Of a DNA stretch of 64,000 nucleotides, positions 24,381 to 36,260 are shown in pieces. The notes beneath the pieces are model-generated. The model did not search any database. It saw only the letters and a list, made by a program, of their open reading frames with translations, and was not told the DNA's origin. Source of the DNA: Cokeromyces recurvatus (lineage: Eukaryota; Mucoromycota; Mucoromycetes; Mucorales; Mucoraceae); contig NW_026251397.1 of assembly GCF_025118155.1 (NCBI RefSeq), positions 393,501-457,500 of the forward strand, in the 5' to 3' direction. The position numbers and the translations under genes are program-made. Each line of letters starts with the position of its first letter. Position 1 is the stretch's first letter.

Positions 24381-25967
24381 TTATTGAGTAGCAAGAATCA
24401 TAGAATGTTGAGCACCAGCAGAAACACGAATTACTTTAAATCCCTCTAATTTCTGACCTGTCAATTCAGTTGGGACAGGTTCATCATCACTTGAGCCATT
24501 ACCTAAAGCATAACATTCACCAAAACCCCAAGTATAAGCTTTACCAGATTCACCAAGAGCAACGGAATGATTTGTACCAGTGGCAATTTCAACTATTTTT
24601 TCTAAATTAGGAACACGTGTAGGAACACCCACTGCTCTCTTAAAAGCAGAGACATCTGCTCCTTCTTCACGTGTTTGATAACGCTCAATAATATCATTAG
24701 GTAAGCCTAACTGGTCTGAATCAGCACGACCAAAGACGTACACACTTCCATCTTCCATCAAGACAAGTGAATGATGTTCACCTCCTTGTACAGACTTGAT
24801 ATTTCCTTTACCTTCAAGTCCTCTAACGATGGTGGGTCTCGTAATCACATTCTCAGCGGGTTCATTATTATCTTCTTCAGCAAGACCACATTGTTGAAAA
24901 TTATTAAGACCCCAAACATAAAGGGTATTATCTTCAGCAACAGCGAATGAATGATAGGAACCTGTCCCAATTAACTTGATATGTTTCAAGTTTAAAGCTT
25001 CAGGACGAAGACCATTAATTAAATGACGTTCCATGATACGACGACCCAATTGAAATTGTTGACCATTCCCCCAAACAAATACACGTCCATCTCTTGTCAA
25101 AGCTAAACAATGATCCGTACCAGCCGCAATGTCAGCAATGACAAATTTAGCAAAAGGCTCAAAAATAGCAGGTACTTCTTGAACAGCTTTATTACGAGAG
25201 AAACCTAAAGGTCCTTCTGCACAACGATAAGTACCCCAACAATAAAGTTTTCCTTCATCACTGAGTGCCATAGTAACAGAATCACAACATGCTACCTTTA
25301 CAATCTTTACATTGTCCAGGTTTTCCACTCTTCCAGGCACATACTCATCACCTGATCTACCTAAAGCACGTTGATCATTACAGCCCCAAGACCATAACTA
25401 AAATAAAAAAATAAACAAGTAAATAAATAAATACAAATAAGAGCCATTTAGATGAATACATCATTTTCTTTCTCTCTCTCTCTCTCCCTCCACTTTCTTC
25501 TTTCTGCATTCCATTCTATCATTTCCTTATAAATACTTTACTTTTCCATCCTTTGTGATAGCAATCGAATGCATACCACCGCACACAACATCAACAATAT
25601 CTTCATTCTCAAGGGCTTTAAGAGGCATAGGCTTTTTACGTTCCAACATATCATCACCTAAACCAAGTTGGCCTGTATCACCAGTGCCGAAAACAAATAC
25701 TTTACCCACCTTGGTAGGTGGCTTTACAATCAAATTGGCACCAAAGTGTTTCAGTTTCTTTGCGTAAGAAGTTCCATTGGCACGAGAACGCTTCAAATTT
25801 GAATGTTCATTCACATCCATCATGTCGACGTCTGTATTCTGTCTTTTCAAACCTAAAAGTAAATTAAAGCTTTTTTTTTTAATTTTTTTTTTCTCTTCTC
25901 TCTCTTTTTTTTATCTTACGATTATAATAGAAAAAAAAATCTACTTGTATCAAAATAACTTACTCAT
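24381..25967 (-). CDS. RCC1: RCC1-type Ran guanine nucleotide exchange factor
   Basis: Three exons: a four-base start exon 25967-25964 (ATG A), 25852-25542 and 25397-24381, giving about 443 residues. If intron 1 is not real, translation starts at the ATG at 25850. The protein is a seven-bladed beta propeller of RCC1 repeats. Repeats are visible as GKVFVFGTGDTGQLGLG, LWSWGCNDQRALGR, GKLYCWGTYR, RVFVWGNGQQFQLGR, TLYVWGLNNFQQCGL, SVYVFGRADSDQLGL and AYTWGFGECYALGNG, with HSI/HSF/HSL/HSV segments between blades. The basic N-terminus (LKRSRA, KKLKH) fits nuclear import and chromatin binding. The domain assignment is certain; role as the Ran GEF (yeast Srm1, fission yeast Pim1) is inferred from full-length architecture. 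Converges with GTR2, 257 bases apart. Confidence 0.94.
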
Positions 25968-27716
25968 TTGTTTTTCAAGTTCTTATTTCTAAATCTTATT
26001 AATTAATCTATTAAGTTTTTTTGGTTTTTTTTTTAAAAAAAAGAAAAAAAAAAAAGAAACAAAAATAAATTTAGTGTTTTTTATCATGATTTCATTAGAG
26101 CCTTACCTTTTTTTTTTTTTCTTTTTTGCACCGACTAAGGAAAGAAATCAAGTCACATTTTTTTTTTTTCGTCCAAATTAGCGGCTGTTTAATTATTTTA
26201 ATGTAGAATGGAGACAAAAAAAAAAAAGTTGCATATGATGCACGTCGTTAGCAGCCATCATGAAAAAATAAAGTTTCTTTTGTTCAATTCGGTAATATCA
26301 TTTTTTGCTTTAATGAAAATAGCATGAATTTTAAGAGCTTTTCGTTAGGTAATAAACAAACCTACGTCTCATCGATTAATTCGATTCACTAAAACGTTCT
26401 TTTTTTTTCTAATTTTAGATAATTGACATGAGAAAACATAAAGAACAATTTCTATAATTGATCTCGTCTTCAATGCCCCCCGCCATGTTCAGAACCCCCT
26501 CCCACACACACAGGTATCATAACCTTGATATTTTGAAATCAAATAATAGATCGGGTTACTAACATCAAGGAGATCAGGGAATTGAGTATGACATTATTAA
26601 AGACAAGAAGTTGACCAAGATCCTCTTTCCCCTTAGCTTCAATCTTTACCTTTTAATCTGATTCAACTCGTTACATCAAGTAAATAGTCTTCTTATTATA
26701 TGTATAGGGCCAAGCCCGCTTTGGCCAATCTTGCAATGAATTCCATTTATTTTCAACAATACAATCTTGAAACGCTCCTTCAACAAACAACAGAGAAGGG
26801 TGCAAAAGTAATTATTGTTGTTGAAAAAGAAAAAAAAACAATACAAGCTTTATTTACGTATATACATTGAAGAAGACTACTAGACATTCATCGTGAAGAT
26901 ACTACAAACGAATCATTCGCTAATATGTTATGAGTATTAAAAAGAGAGGAGAGGAGAGGATCTTTGTTTTTTCTTTACTCATTACTACTATGAACTGATT
27001 GATATACATATAAAATGCAAGGAAGATCTTTTATTTTGTGACAAGACGAGGGAATGTTTATACTAAATCCAGTATTTGATGTAATAGAAACTTTATACCT
27101 TGAACAAAGTTACTCTTCCTTAAACAATTGCAGAGACTAGCACCCAAGTTTCTCAGTCATCTTGTGAGGGGGGGGTGCTTGCACGCTATTTCATTAAACA
27201 TTTTACATGCCATCCTCTTCAATAAATAAAAGTAGAAAAAGAAAAACACGGCACTGTTTTTTTTTTCTAAATTTTATTGTAATGAATATTACTTTAAGAA
27301 AAGGTGTATATACAGATTTATATTCTGCTGTTTGACTACTATGTAGTACATCTATCCCTATATTACTCTGTTATAAAAGGTTTTCTAAATTGAAACAAAT
27401 ATCTATAAAAGGCAAACCCTATTTCTGGATTTTATTTGGTAAAGATAACTATGATAAGACGTCCTTCAAGTAAAATATCAGGAAAGAATATACACTTGAG
27501 AAAAAAAAATAAAAATAAAAAAGCGTATACATGTTTACATGGAAGTCATTTCTTATGTAATAGGAAAGCAATAGTGTTATTATTGATTCTAATTGGACAA
27601 ATCCAACTAATAATTACAATTGTGACTTAGAGAGTAAACCCCACAATAAATAAGATAAAGAAGAGAGTCCTTTTTTTTTTTTTTTTTCCTTTTATATATT
27701 TATATTCCAATTAAAA
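25968..27716. other. Intergenic DNA between RCC1 and GATA genes
   Basis: Divergent promoter region of 1.75 kb. No protein-like frame (the one at 27436-27630 is low-complexity). Features: A/T homopolymers, CCCCCCGCC and CACACACA patches near 26475-26515, a small palindrome GGGCCAAGCCCGCTTTGGCC at about 26708-26727, and a G-run at about 27169-27176. None was tied to a function. Confidence 0.45.
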
Positions 27717-28977
27717 ATGAATGTTTCTAAATTATGTATTGATACTGCAATAGATGACACTAATTCATTACCATCTATTAATTCAACATTAGGTTCTGAA
27801 AGGTACATATGAATATTAAACATAGTATAACTTGAAGTTAATTGATATAAAGTCGAACGCCGTTACCTTCTATCAATGAGTTATCATTGTATATAAACCA
27901 AGACAGAGATAAACTTTCAACTAAATGTCTTCAATATCAACTAGAATATCGATTTTTAGAACCATTAACACCGAATCCAAAAGAAGGACAAACACGATTA
28001 GATAATAAGCATTCATCCTATCAGCATGTGGATAATATAGATTCACCTTTATCGTCGTCACCGCCCAAAGTTACCTTTTTATCATTAGAAGCTAATAAGC
28101 TAAAGAAGGTATATTCCTTGAAGAACATATATATCTATCTATATTCATTCGATACATTTTTAATCATCATCCTATGTATACACACGTTTATTCTTATTAG
28201 ATAATTGAACAATGCACTATGGTTTATCAGAAAATAGGAATATATCGTGCAGATCCACTTCGAGAAGCAGAAAGAAACCAAATCATGGATGATGTATTTA
28301 ATATCACGGAAAATATGCTGATAGCCTTAAGAGAATTAGAAGAATCAAGTAATGAATCCCTGATAGATCTAATAAATCGTAGTAGTCATAGAGAATCTAT
28401 ACAGCAGCCAATTATTGTAAAGTAATTCAAATATCATCAAACATGATTTTCTCTCCCTCCTTTTATTCATTTGTATACTTTATAGTCTATAAATCCGTCA
28501 GCTAATATTGAATACGAATTAATTCGACAAGCTCGAAATTTACAAAAGAATGCTCGACCGAAATACCGTCGAAGAAATGTAAAAAAAAAAAAAAAAAAAA
28601 AAAATAAAAATAAAATAAAATAAAAATAAAAAAGAATACAGCATGTGTGTGTGTGTGTGTGTGTTAATTGATTATATTACTAAGCTTTACAACATAGAGG
28701 GCAAATATGACGTCTAGTAATATATGCCATTCATGTAATACAACAGATACTCCTGAGTGGAGAAGAGGCCCTGATGGAGCAAGGACTTTATGTAATGCTT
28801 GTGGTTTACGTGAGTATATATCTATCTATTGATCTATATCTATATTAAGGATTGATTTAATATCTCTTTTATATAATAGATTATGCTAAATTATTAAAAA
28901 AAGGTTCAATGATAGTTCAAACACAAAATTATACCTTAGAAGCTCCTCCTTCTCCTCCTCCTAAAATTAATAAATAA
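27717..28977 (+). CDS. GATA-type zinc finger transcription factor
   Basis: Six exons: 27717-27802, 27907-28108, 28201-28416, 28486-28578, 28698-28809, 28880-28977; about 268 residues. Near the C-terminus is one GATA finger, CHSC-18-CNAC, with [20 protein letters not shown] followed by HYAKLLKK; the C-x2-C-x18-C-x2-C spacing is the class IVb form. Before it is a basic stretch (ARPKYRRRN). The first 190 residues carry a helical region ([31 protein letters not shown]) that I do not recognise. Intron 4 contains an A-run, ATAAA repeats and a (TG)n microsatellite (about 28580-28664), but both its borders and the phase fit. The ATG at 28706 inside exon 5 would give a shorter protein, so a downstream promoter cannot be excluded. 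Likely nuclear regulator binding GATA sites; targets unknown. Confidence 0.85.
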
Positions 28978-29748
28978 GTATCGAAAACAATTCAATTTTC
29001 CTGTTATTATAACCGATAATAACCATCTAACAACTAAATAGATAAATAAACAAATAAATAAATAAAAGTACGCTTATTGTTTCCATGTAAAATATACTCA
29101 ATTCATGGTGATCTTTCATGTTGTTGTATACTAAACTCGATAGTAGGCACAAGAAGGCCTCTTTGATAAATATATTCATATATGCGTCATTAAGTCATAA
29201 AAAAAAAAGGAATCGAGATGAATAGATAAAGGACTTCCTTCTACCGAAGAATAATGCTTACAGTACCATTAGATTTGTATGACATACATCTGAAAAAAAA
29301 ATTACTATAGTTTTGTCCCTTTTTTAGTATCATAGGCAATTTTTTTTTCCCCTATTCAGTTAATATAGGATAAGTGCGTGTGTAACTAACGATAGGATAC
29401 AAATGTGTATTATGTTATAAAGAGGTAAAAGAGGATACAATTTTACAAGTCTTCCTCTGCTTTAATTGTGACAACTACTAAGCTTCGAGTCTATTATAAA
29501 AAAAAAATAAAGCTATTAAAACTGGATAAAAAAAAAGGTCATTCTTGATTCATTCACTCTATGAAATAAAACTCATCATTCACTTTTATAAGCCACACTT
29601 CATTAAACTTTATGGCTTGTTATTATTATTATTATTATTATTAACAAATCAATCATGATTGTTTCATAATATATATATATGTATATTCCCTTTACATACA
29701 TGTAACCTCCTCTTTTTCTTCTTCTTTTTCTATCTTTCTCCACTTATT
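28978..29748. other. Intergenic DNA upstream of Rab gene
   Basis: About 770 bases of AT-rich DNA with TAAA and TTA repeats (about 29040-29065 and 29621-29643). No coding or RNA gene seen. The C/T-rich leader just before 29749 is typical for fungal translation starts. Confidence 0.5.
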
Positions 29749-30772
29749 ATGCTTCTAGAAAGTGCATACAATTATTTATTTAAAATTGTAATTATTGGTG
29801 ACTCTGGAGTAGGCAAATCAAATTTACTTTTACAATACACAGTCAGTATTTTATTTAAAGAAAATAAAAAAAAAAAAGAGAGAGAAAGGGAGAGAGACAG
29901 AGAGACAGAGAGAACAATGACAATCTTATATATTCTGTATATTTTAGTCGAATGAATTTATGGAAGATTCAAGGAGTACTATAGGTAAAAAAAAAAAAAG
30001 AAAAAAAAAAAGCTTGCAAAATTTTATTAAAATGAATTTCATACAGGTGTAGAATTTGCAACAAAAAATATTAAAATTGTAGGCTAAAAAAGATATTGTT
30101 ATTTCTTCTATTATTTAACTTGTGCAATTTTTTGTTTGTTTGCTTGTTTATTAATAAGGAAAATTCACTCATAAAAGCTCAAATATGGGATACAAGTGGG
30201 CAAGAAAGATATAAAGCAATTACAAGTGCTTTTTATAGAGGTGCAGTTGGTGCTTTACTTGTTTACGGTATATACTTACTTACTTACTTGTGGGGGGGGG
30301 AGAAAAAAGGAGAGCCTCAAAAATTAAAATAAAAATTTGACTCATGAATTACTTACATATATTAGATATTACTAGAAAATCATCATTCGATCATGTTCAT
30401 CAATGGTTAAAAGAATTACGTGAGCATACAGAGGATACTATTCCATTAGTATTAATTGGTAATAAAATAGATTTAGCTGATACGAGTCGAGTAGTAAGCA
30501 CAGAGGTTGCGAAAAGGTATGCTACTGAGGCTAATATGTTATTCTTTGAAACAAGTGCACGTACTGCCGTCAATGTAAATAAAGCCTTTGAAGTTATGTT
30601 TGATCACGTGTATAAAGAATTAGCAAAGAATAAGATATTAAAGAAAAATTCAACAACAGATGTAAATGGCTTGGCTTTAAGAGGATCAACAATCACTTTA
30701 CATCCTCCTTCAGTTACATATGAATACAATCATCGACCGCATCAAAAAAAGGAAGCAAATAGATGTTGTTGA
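29749..30772 (+). CDS. Rab GTPase, Rab11/Ypt31-like
   Basis: Five exons: 29749-29841, 29948-29984, 30047-30078, 30159-30267, 30366-30772; about 225 residues. Rab11/Ypt31 proteins control exit from the trans-Golgi and recycling endosomes. Motifs: [21 protein letters not shown] (P-loop), [12 protein letters not shown] (switch I/effector), [20 protein letters not shown] (switch II), [23 protein letters not shown], and a C-terminal CC for geranylgeranylation. Oddities: the nearly invariant WDTAGQE reads WDTSGQE, and the tail is long with a HRPHQKK basic segment. Donor of intron 1 is GTCAGT, weaker than usual. The closest family is Rab11, but the sequence is divergent, so it may be a lineage-specific paralogue. 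Start chosen at 29749 because it directly precedes the conserved [10 protein letters not shown] segment. Confidence 0.92.
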
Positions 30773-31102
30773 TTGAAGAAATAATAATAAAAGCTTGATT
30801 TCCCCCTCTATACGCTTTAATAAAACACAATGAAGCTTTCATTCTTAATAACACGTGACGACGATTTGAATACATTGTTATCTAACAATAGATTTGTTGC
30901 ATCATCAAGTTAATATTTCTATATAAAGCCATCCCCTGATATCAACTATTAGCCTTTTTAATCTTATCTTTAATACGATAAATGCAAATAAATTCTTCAT
31001 CTAAATCTAACATCAGCTGTCTGCAGTAAGCACCCTTAGTATTTTAAAACCAGTCATTTCTACTTATTGAAATCTTCTGTTTTAAATGCAAAATATAAGG
31101 AA

Positions 31103-31215
31103 AGAGAAAACATAAAAGACAAGTCTGTATAGTTTATTTGAGGAAAAAAAAATATAATATAAAAATTGTATGACTCAAAAATAATATGGAAAAGTGACAA
31201 GGGCTATTTATATAT
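31103..31215. repeat. Dispersed repeat piece related to 37664-37775
   Basis: A segment centred on ACAAGTCTGTATAG (31119-31132) followed by AT-rich DNA, ATTGTAT and AGGGCTATTTAT reappears, diverged, at 37681-37765 in the same order. Alignment was by eye and allows gaps. It is probably a relic of an old mobile element. Confidence 0.4.
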
Positions 31216-31277
31216 TTTCCACAAATATAAGTGATATCAATAGAAGTATGACTTGGATAAGTATAATAAAGCATTAT

Positions 31278-31337
31278 GTGTAAATGTTGTCAGTGTAAAT
31301 GTTGTCAGTGTAAATGTTGTCCGTGTAAATATTGTAA
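31278..31337. repeat. Four-copy 15-bp tandem repeat
   Basis: The unit GTGTAAATGTTGTCA is repeated: two exact copies (31278-31307), then copies with one and with a few changes (31308-31337). It is non-coding, about 0.5 kb downstream of the Rab gene. No function evident. Confidence 0.85.
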
Positions 31338-31783
31338 TAAGTTGTATTTTTATTTTCATTGTCCCTGAGCTGTCGCTGTTATAAATTATTATTTCTGGGG
31401 TAAGCAACGCGTTCATATTAATTCACAGTGAATATTCCAGCTATAATAATACCAATTATTATATGCTACTATTATTAACGTCCTCTAAGATGTTATTACA
31501 TAACAATATTTAACATTATAGATGTATATATATAGTATGTATGACTTGTATAAATAATTATGTAATTGAATATAACAGTCATAAACCTATTGAATTCTTA
31601 TTATTATTACATAATGCAATGTATATAATTATTTTTAATGCTCGAATACTCTAACAATGACTATTATTAAAACTAAATGTAGAATGAATATTATGCTGTA
31701 AAGTACAACACACTAGATTTATTTGAATAACCACTTTATTATTAAATAAATAATGATTTATTTCTATTAACTTAGTTGTAAAG

Positions 31784-32217
31784 ATGACTACACACAATCC
31801 ATTTGTGCAATGGTGTATCAGACGCAAGATTAACTTTATGAAGGCTACCGTGTCAAGAAAAAGGACAATGACCAAAAATGCAAAGATTGGATTTCGTGTT
31901 TTATACGTTATAAAAAATGTATTTATCAGTAATAAACTAATAATTTAATGATTGATGTAAATATTTACTCAAATGAATCACTTAGATAATGTTGCTGAAA
32001 GCATTGCTACCTATTTGCCTTGCTACCAAGAATATATTGGAAACTTGCAAAAAAAAAAAAAGGGTATCAAGTCATAGGCTATGCAAGGAAGTCTATTGGA
32101 AGTGAAGATGAAGATACAAGAATTCGATTGCTACAAACTATGATTGAACGACTTGTTAAAAGGTCCTCGGTGAAAAACGTTTTTGTGTCTCTAAAGATTT
32201 ATAAGATTGAATTATAA
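31784..32217 (+). pseudogene. Decayed coding remnant with IGYARKS motif
   Basis: Two pieces on the plus strand look protein-coding. At 31784-31948 is a 54-codon frame starting MTTHNPFVQWCIRRKINFMK. At about 32000-32217 is a frame with YQVIGYARKSIGSEDEDTRI and LLQTMIERLVKRS, broken by an A12 run. The string I-GYARKS is reminiscent of the N-terminal strand of serine recombinases (IGYxRxS), but other recombinase motifs are not seen, so the likeness may be chance. It most likely is debris of a mobile element that I cannot name. Confidence 0.4.
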
Positions 32218-32377
32218 ATTGAAATTAACCTTGGTTACATTTCATTATTACTTACCTATTTATAATTCAATTATTATTCTCAAAATTTGACTTTTTAGGA
32301 TACATCTTTGAAGACGTAGTGTATCTAGTAAATCTGTGAGGTTTGGCATGAATCACTCGCAGGGAAAACTAAACAGG

Positions 32378-32565
32378 GACAGTTGGATCATCAATGTAGC
32401 AAACATCGATGTCTTTCATTTCATCAATTCTTTTTACAAGAACTGATTTATTGACTTCGTTGAATTCTTCACCAAAGAACATATAAACTGCCTGTTCGCG
32501 AGTTATATTCATATTATTATTGGGAGATGAAAGAAATGGTGGGATATTGTAAGGAAAGAAAACTA
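32378..32565 (-). pseudogene. Minus-strand coding-like fragment, family unknown
   Basis: On the minus strand from about 32565 to a stop at 32378 there is a clean frame with segments NMNITREQAVYMFFGEEF and VLVKRIDEMKDIDVCYIDD, ending DPTVPV. An acceptor-like TTTTATAG stands directly before it, so it could be the last exon of a larger gene, but no convincing upstream exon was found between 32566 and 32790. It may be a relic of the same element as the fragment at 31784-32217. No homologue recognised. Confidence 0.4.
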
Positions 32566-32675
32566 TAAAAATAAAATAAAATAAAAAACTAAAGTCTTAT
32601 TTATTTATCTATTTTGAAAGTAAATGGTGTGTGATATTACTTGTAAAATATCAAATAATATAAAGACGAAAGAAA

Positions 32676-32790
32676 GTCAACAAGACCAAATAATAGTTCT
32701 AAAGTCAATGAGTTTATTTTTTAAAATTGTTAAAGAAGTCTGAAATAAGATGTGGATCAGAAAAGTGTTAGTTATGATTGAAAAAAAATA
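32676..32790. repeat. Dispersed repeat piece related to 37504-37640
   Basis: AAGTCAACAAGACC at 32675-32688 and following AT-rich sequence with CTGAAAT and GTTAGTTATG resemble 37513-37640 in the same order. The match is partial and was judged by eye. It ends almost at the start codon of the GNAT gene at 32794, so that gene's promoter lies in repeat-derived DNA. Confidence 0.35.
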
Positions 32791-32793
32791 TAT

Positions 32794-33321
32794 ATGAAAA
32801 TCCAAGTTAGAGAAATAACAGACTCAAGCTATGCTCAAACATTATTCAACTTGGACAGAAGATTATTTTCTCATACCTTTTTTGATGCTAATACAGCATT
32901 TGATATGCAAGCTTATCCTGATGAAAGTTATACAGTAGAAATTCAAACCAAGGAATTAGCTGATCCCTCCATGTCTACATTTATGGCATATGATACAGAA
33001 AATGATTCACCTGTAGGTATTTGTCAATTAAGTCAAAATAAGGATGTGTATGACTGTATTCAAGATCCCGATGCTATTGAGCTTCAAAGAATTTATGTAT
33101 ATAAACGATATCTTAGTAAAGGAGTTGATAAAGCACTTTTGAACTCAAGTCTTGAAACAGTCCGTCAATTAGGCAAACAAACAAGGTGGTTGGGTGTTTG
33201 GGAGCGTAATCCTTCAGCTATTAACTTTTATACACGTCAAGGTTTCCATAAAGTGGGAAGCCATACATTTAAATTAGGTTCACAAGAAGATACAGATCAT
33301 ATCATGATCAAGAAACTTTAA
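32794..33321 (+). CDS. GNAT-family N-acetyltransferase (ribosomal-protein acetylase like)
   Basis: Intronless gene of 175 residues covering one GNAT domain. Visible: a start segment MKIQVREITDSSYAQ typical of a first strand, IELQRIYVYKRYLSKGVDKALL (the acetyl-CoA binding loop, where the usual Q/RxxGxG/A reads RYLSKGVDKA), then WLGVWERNPSAINFYTRQGF, the conserved GVWExNxxAxxFYxxxGF motif, and GSQEDTDHIMIKKL, a strong match to the end of bacterial-like GNAT enzymes. The close likeness to bacterial small GNATs and lack of introns could reflect transfer; base use is, however, like the neighbours. Substrate unknown. The gene stands alone between repeat debris on both sides. Confidence 0.88.
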   Translation: MKIQVREITDSSYAQTLFNLDRRLFSHTFFDANTAFDMQAYPDESYTVEIQTKELADPSMSTFMAYDTENDSPVGICQLSQNKDVYDCIQDPDAIELQRIYVYKRYLSKGVDKALLNSSLETVRQLGKQTRWLGVWERNPSAINFYTRQGFHKVGSHTFKLGSQEDTDHIMIKKL

Positions 33322-33753
33322 ATATAGACTTATTTTATTCTTTATAAATAAATATTAGATTTTTAATGTACATTCAAATGAATCGGTTCTATCCCAATGA
33401 TTACAATGGCTGTAAAGAAATCTTATAAAGACTAAAAGGGAGATAAGAAGAATGATATACCAAATATAAAGAAGGAAATGTATTTTTATAACAAACAAAA
33501 ATTTCTTTTTTTTTTCTTTTAAATCTCTACTGCTGCTACATTTTAGCTCAGAAACAGTATAAATATCTCTTTTTGTAATGAAAAAAAATAATACTCCATA
33601 GCAATAATGTTCATATTACTGCTGTCTTCACTGTATAATTTACAGCTTTTGAAATATTATCCTTAACCTCTTTTAGCCTTCAGGTTTGTAGGCATTGACA
33701 AGTATTTGATAATATACTACACGGAACAAGGGATTTATTAGGTAATTCATTTC

Positions 33754-33789
<36 letters not shown>

Positions 33790-35574
33790 ATGAGGCAAAA
33801 TATAAACTTTGAATGTAAAATTAGATAAAGGAAGAGTTGAGATTATTCATTTTGTTTATACAACATCTAGATAACGTTTCAGTAAAATAATAAAGGAAAA
33901 AAAATGTTGAATATTCTCAGAAAAGAAATATCCTTGCATTTATTACTGTTACAGTGACAGAATTGTTATATTTATCAACATCTTCTTTTTTGAAGTAATC
34001 GAGAACATTCTTCTTTACACTAGTTTATAGAGAGATATTGATTGTTATTACAATATTATTGGTAGAGCTTTTTAAGTCTTTATTCTTAAGTAAGCCATAA
34101 CATAATGTATTATTAGCTAGAGAAGCTTGTTGTTAATTAATTAAAAGAGTCTGTATATTACGTTTACTTGTGATTATTTTCTGAGATGTTGATTATGATC
34201 AAATATAGCAACTACATATTTGTATCTGTATATGCTAAAAAATAAGATTTTTTAGACACTCTATTATCTTTCTATGGCTTGAGGGCCATAATAATACCAA
34301 GGTACATAATATACATTCATATAATATATATAAAAGGAAGGGGAGCGTTTAAAGAATTTATTTCTGATATATAATCTGATTATAGTAGTACCAGGTAATA
34401 ATAGCAAAGTTATAATTACTACTACTGCTCCTGCTGTATCTACTACTGTTGCTTGGTAGAATATAACCATAACACATCATTATTCATGTTGCTGCTGCTA
34501 CTGCTGCTGTAAAAAGAAAAAAAAAAGGAGTCGTTGGTGTAGTACAAAAAACAAGAATAATTAAAAAATTAAGGGTTCATTTGATTTGGTGGGGAACCCT
34601 TGAAGTGATTCGATTCCACAGCCTAGGCTTGGGCTAAATATGCTGCGAATTCTAGTCACTCTCCAAACACCCGTGTTACTTTCATCAGAAATAGAGGATA
34701 CACATAGGGCTATATTTACTATAAACACCCTACTTATACCACCATCGCCATTTATATGTACAACTACAATACTACTACCGACACATCCTTACTAATGTTA
34801 ATAATCACTACACAATACCAGTATTATTTGCTACCAGTACCACTACTACTTTAACTTGCTTTCGTTTTTTTTGTAACCCTTATCATTGGGTTATAGAACA
34901 GTCTATAATATATATGTATGAACAGGAAAAAAAAAGAAGTATTAAAAGAAAAAAATTAATATTATATATGTCAGGCAAAAAAAAAAAAAAAATAAAAAAG
35001 GATTATTTCTTTTAATATTAATATTTACTATTATTATTATAAATAAGCTATATTGGAACATCAAATGATATACTTTGTTATATCGTTTGGGGTTATAGTA
35101 TATATGAACCTTTTTATGATATTTGTTATAGATAAGCCTGAACGTATAATAAAAGATATCATATCTTACTGTATATAACATCTTGTAAATAATATAAAAT
35201 TTATTGACATCCAATCATCTAAATGTGTCAACTAAATAAGATATCGTATCATTTCTGAATATTTAATTTTATAACCTTGACAAAGAATTCAGGTCAATAA
35301 AATAAAAATGTAAAAGACATCAGGGACCTATGCTCAGATCAAACAATAAAATTTTCTATTTAAAACCTTAATCAGATCATTATAACGCCTATTAGTAGAT
35401 AATACATAGATCAGTCTCTTGAATCAACACAATGTATATCTGAGTACTTATCCTTTTCTTTATATTTATTTCTATTTCTTTGATTCAGGATTCATTAGTA
35501 TAAATACAAGCAGTTCTGTAGACACAAAATAATTCTTATATCATTCTTTTTACATTGAATAAATAAGTCTCAAA

Positions 35575-35933
35575 CTATACTTCCTTCTGTTCTCTTTCTC
35601 TTTCTTTTCTTCTGTAAGTCATACCATCACATTTACCATGCACATTATTTGAACTCACATTACTGTTATAACTTTTATCAATTATCCTCATATATGTGAT
35701 AAGCGGCTTTAATGACTTCACTCGATAAAGTAAAAGATTATCCATATCAATTACGGATTTTAGCTTCGTTTGATTGCTGACTAGCAATTAAGAACTTATC
35801 AAAAGCTTCAGCATCCATCATATTAGAGATATCCAATTTTAATTTTTAGAGACTTATGTGTATATTAATCAGAAATAAATAATATTTTCTTTAACGTTAG
35901 AATTTGTTCTAAAAACATCAAAAATCAAAATTG

Positions 35934-35983
<50 letters not shown>

Positions 35984-36260
35984 GAAATACGCCCATAGCT
36001 CTCATTTTAACGATATATAGCCTAGATCCATAGGTTTTTTTGTCTTGTATAACCAAGTTTTGGTACCAAATATTTATCGTAGAATTCACTAAGGTAATAG
36101 CAAATTTACCTGTTTGATTATTGTCACAACTTCTAAAGTTTTTATAGCTCTCTACATCTCTTACCCAACTACCAATGTTAAGAGGATTCATAGATCTTCT
36201 ATCATTTTTATCAGCTTTGGCCACTAAGTCAATATCCTTAATATCCTTCCTTATTATTAA
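35575..36260 (-). pseudogene. Decayed minus-strand gene fragments split by T-run
   Basis: On the minus strand a frame at about 36260-35985 reads coding-like (RKDIKDIDLVAKADKNDRR, later NPLNIGSWVRDVESYKNF and KKTYGSRLYIVKMRAMGVFQV) up to a GT donor at the edge of a T44 homopolymer (35936-35979). Beyond it, near 35820, is MMDAEAFDKFLIASQQSNEA in open frame, then a stop, with a last frame to 35575. An upstream piece near 36320 (TDGRLVIADNI) may belong too. Together they look like exons of one dead gene, probably of mobile origin; family unknown. Confidence 0.4.

Noticed and set aside
34571..34720. Possible tRNA (hairpin plus GATTCGATTCC-like box)
   Set aside because: No acceptor stem, anticodon arm or proper spacing could be built.
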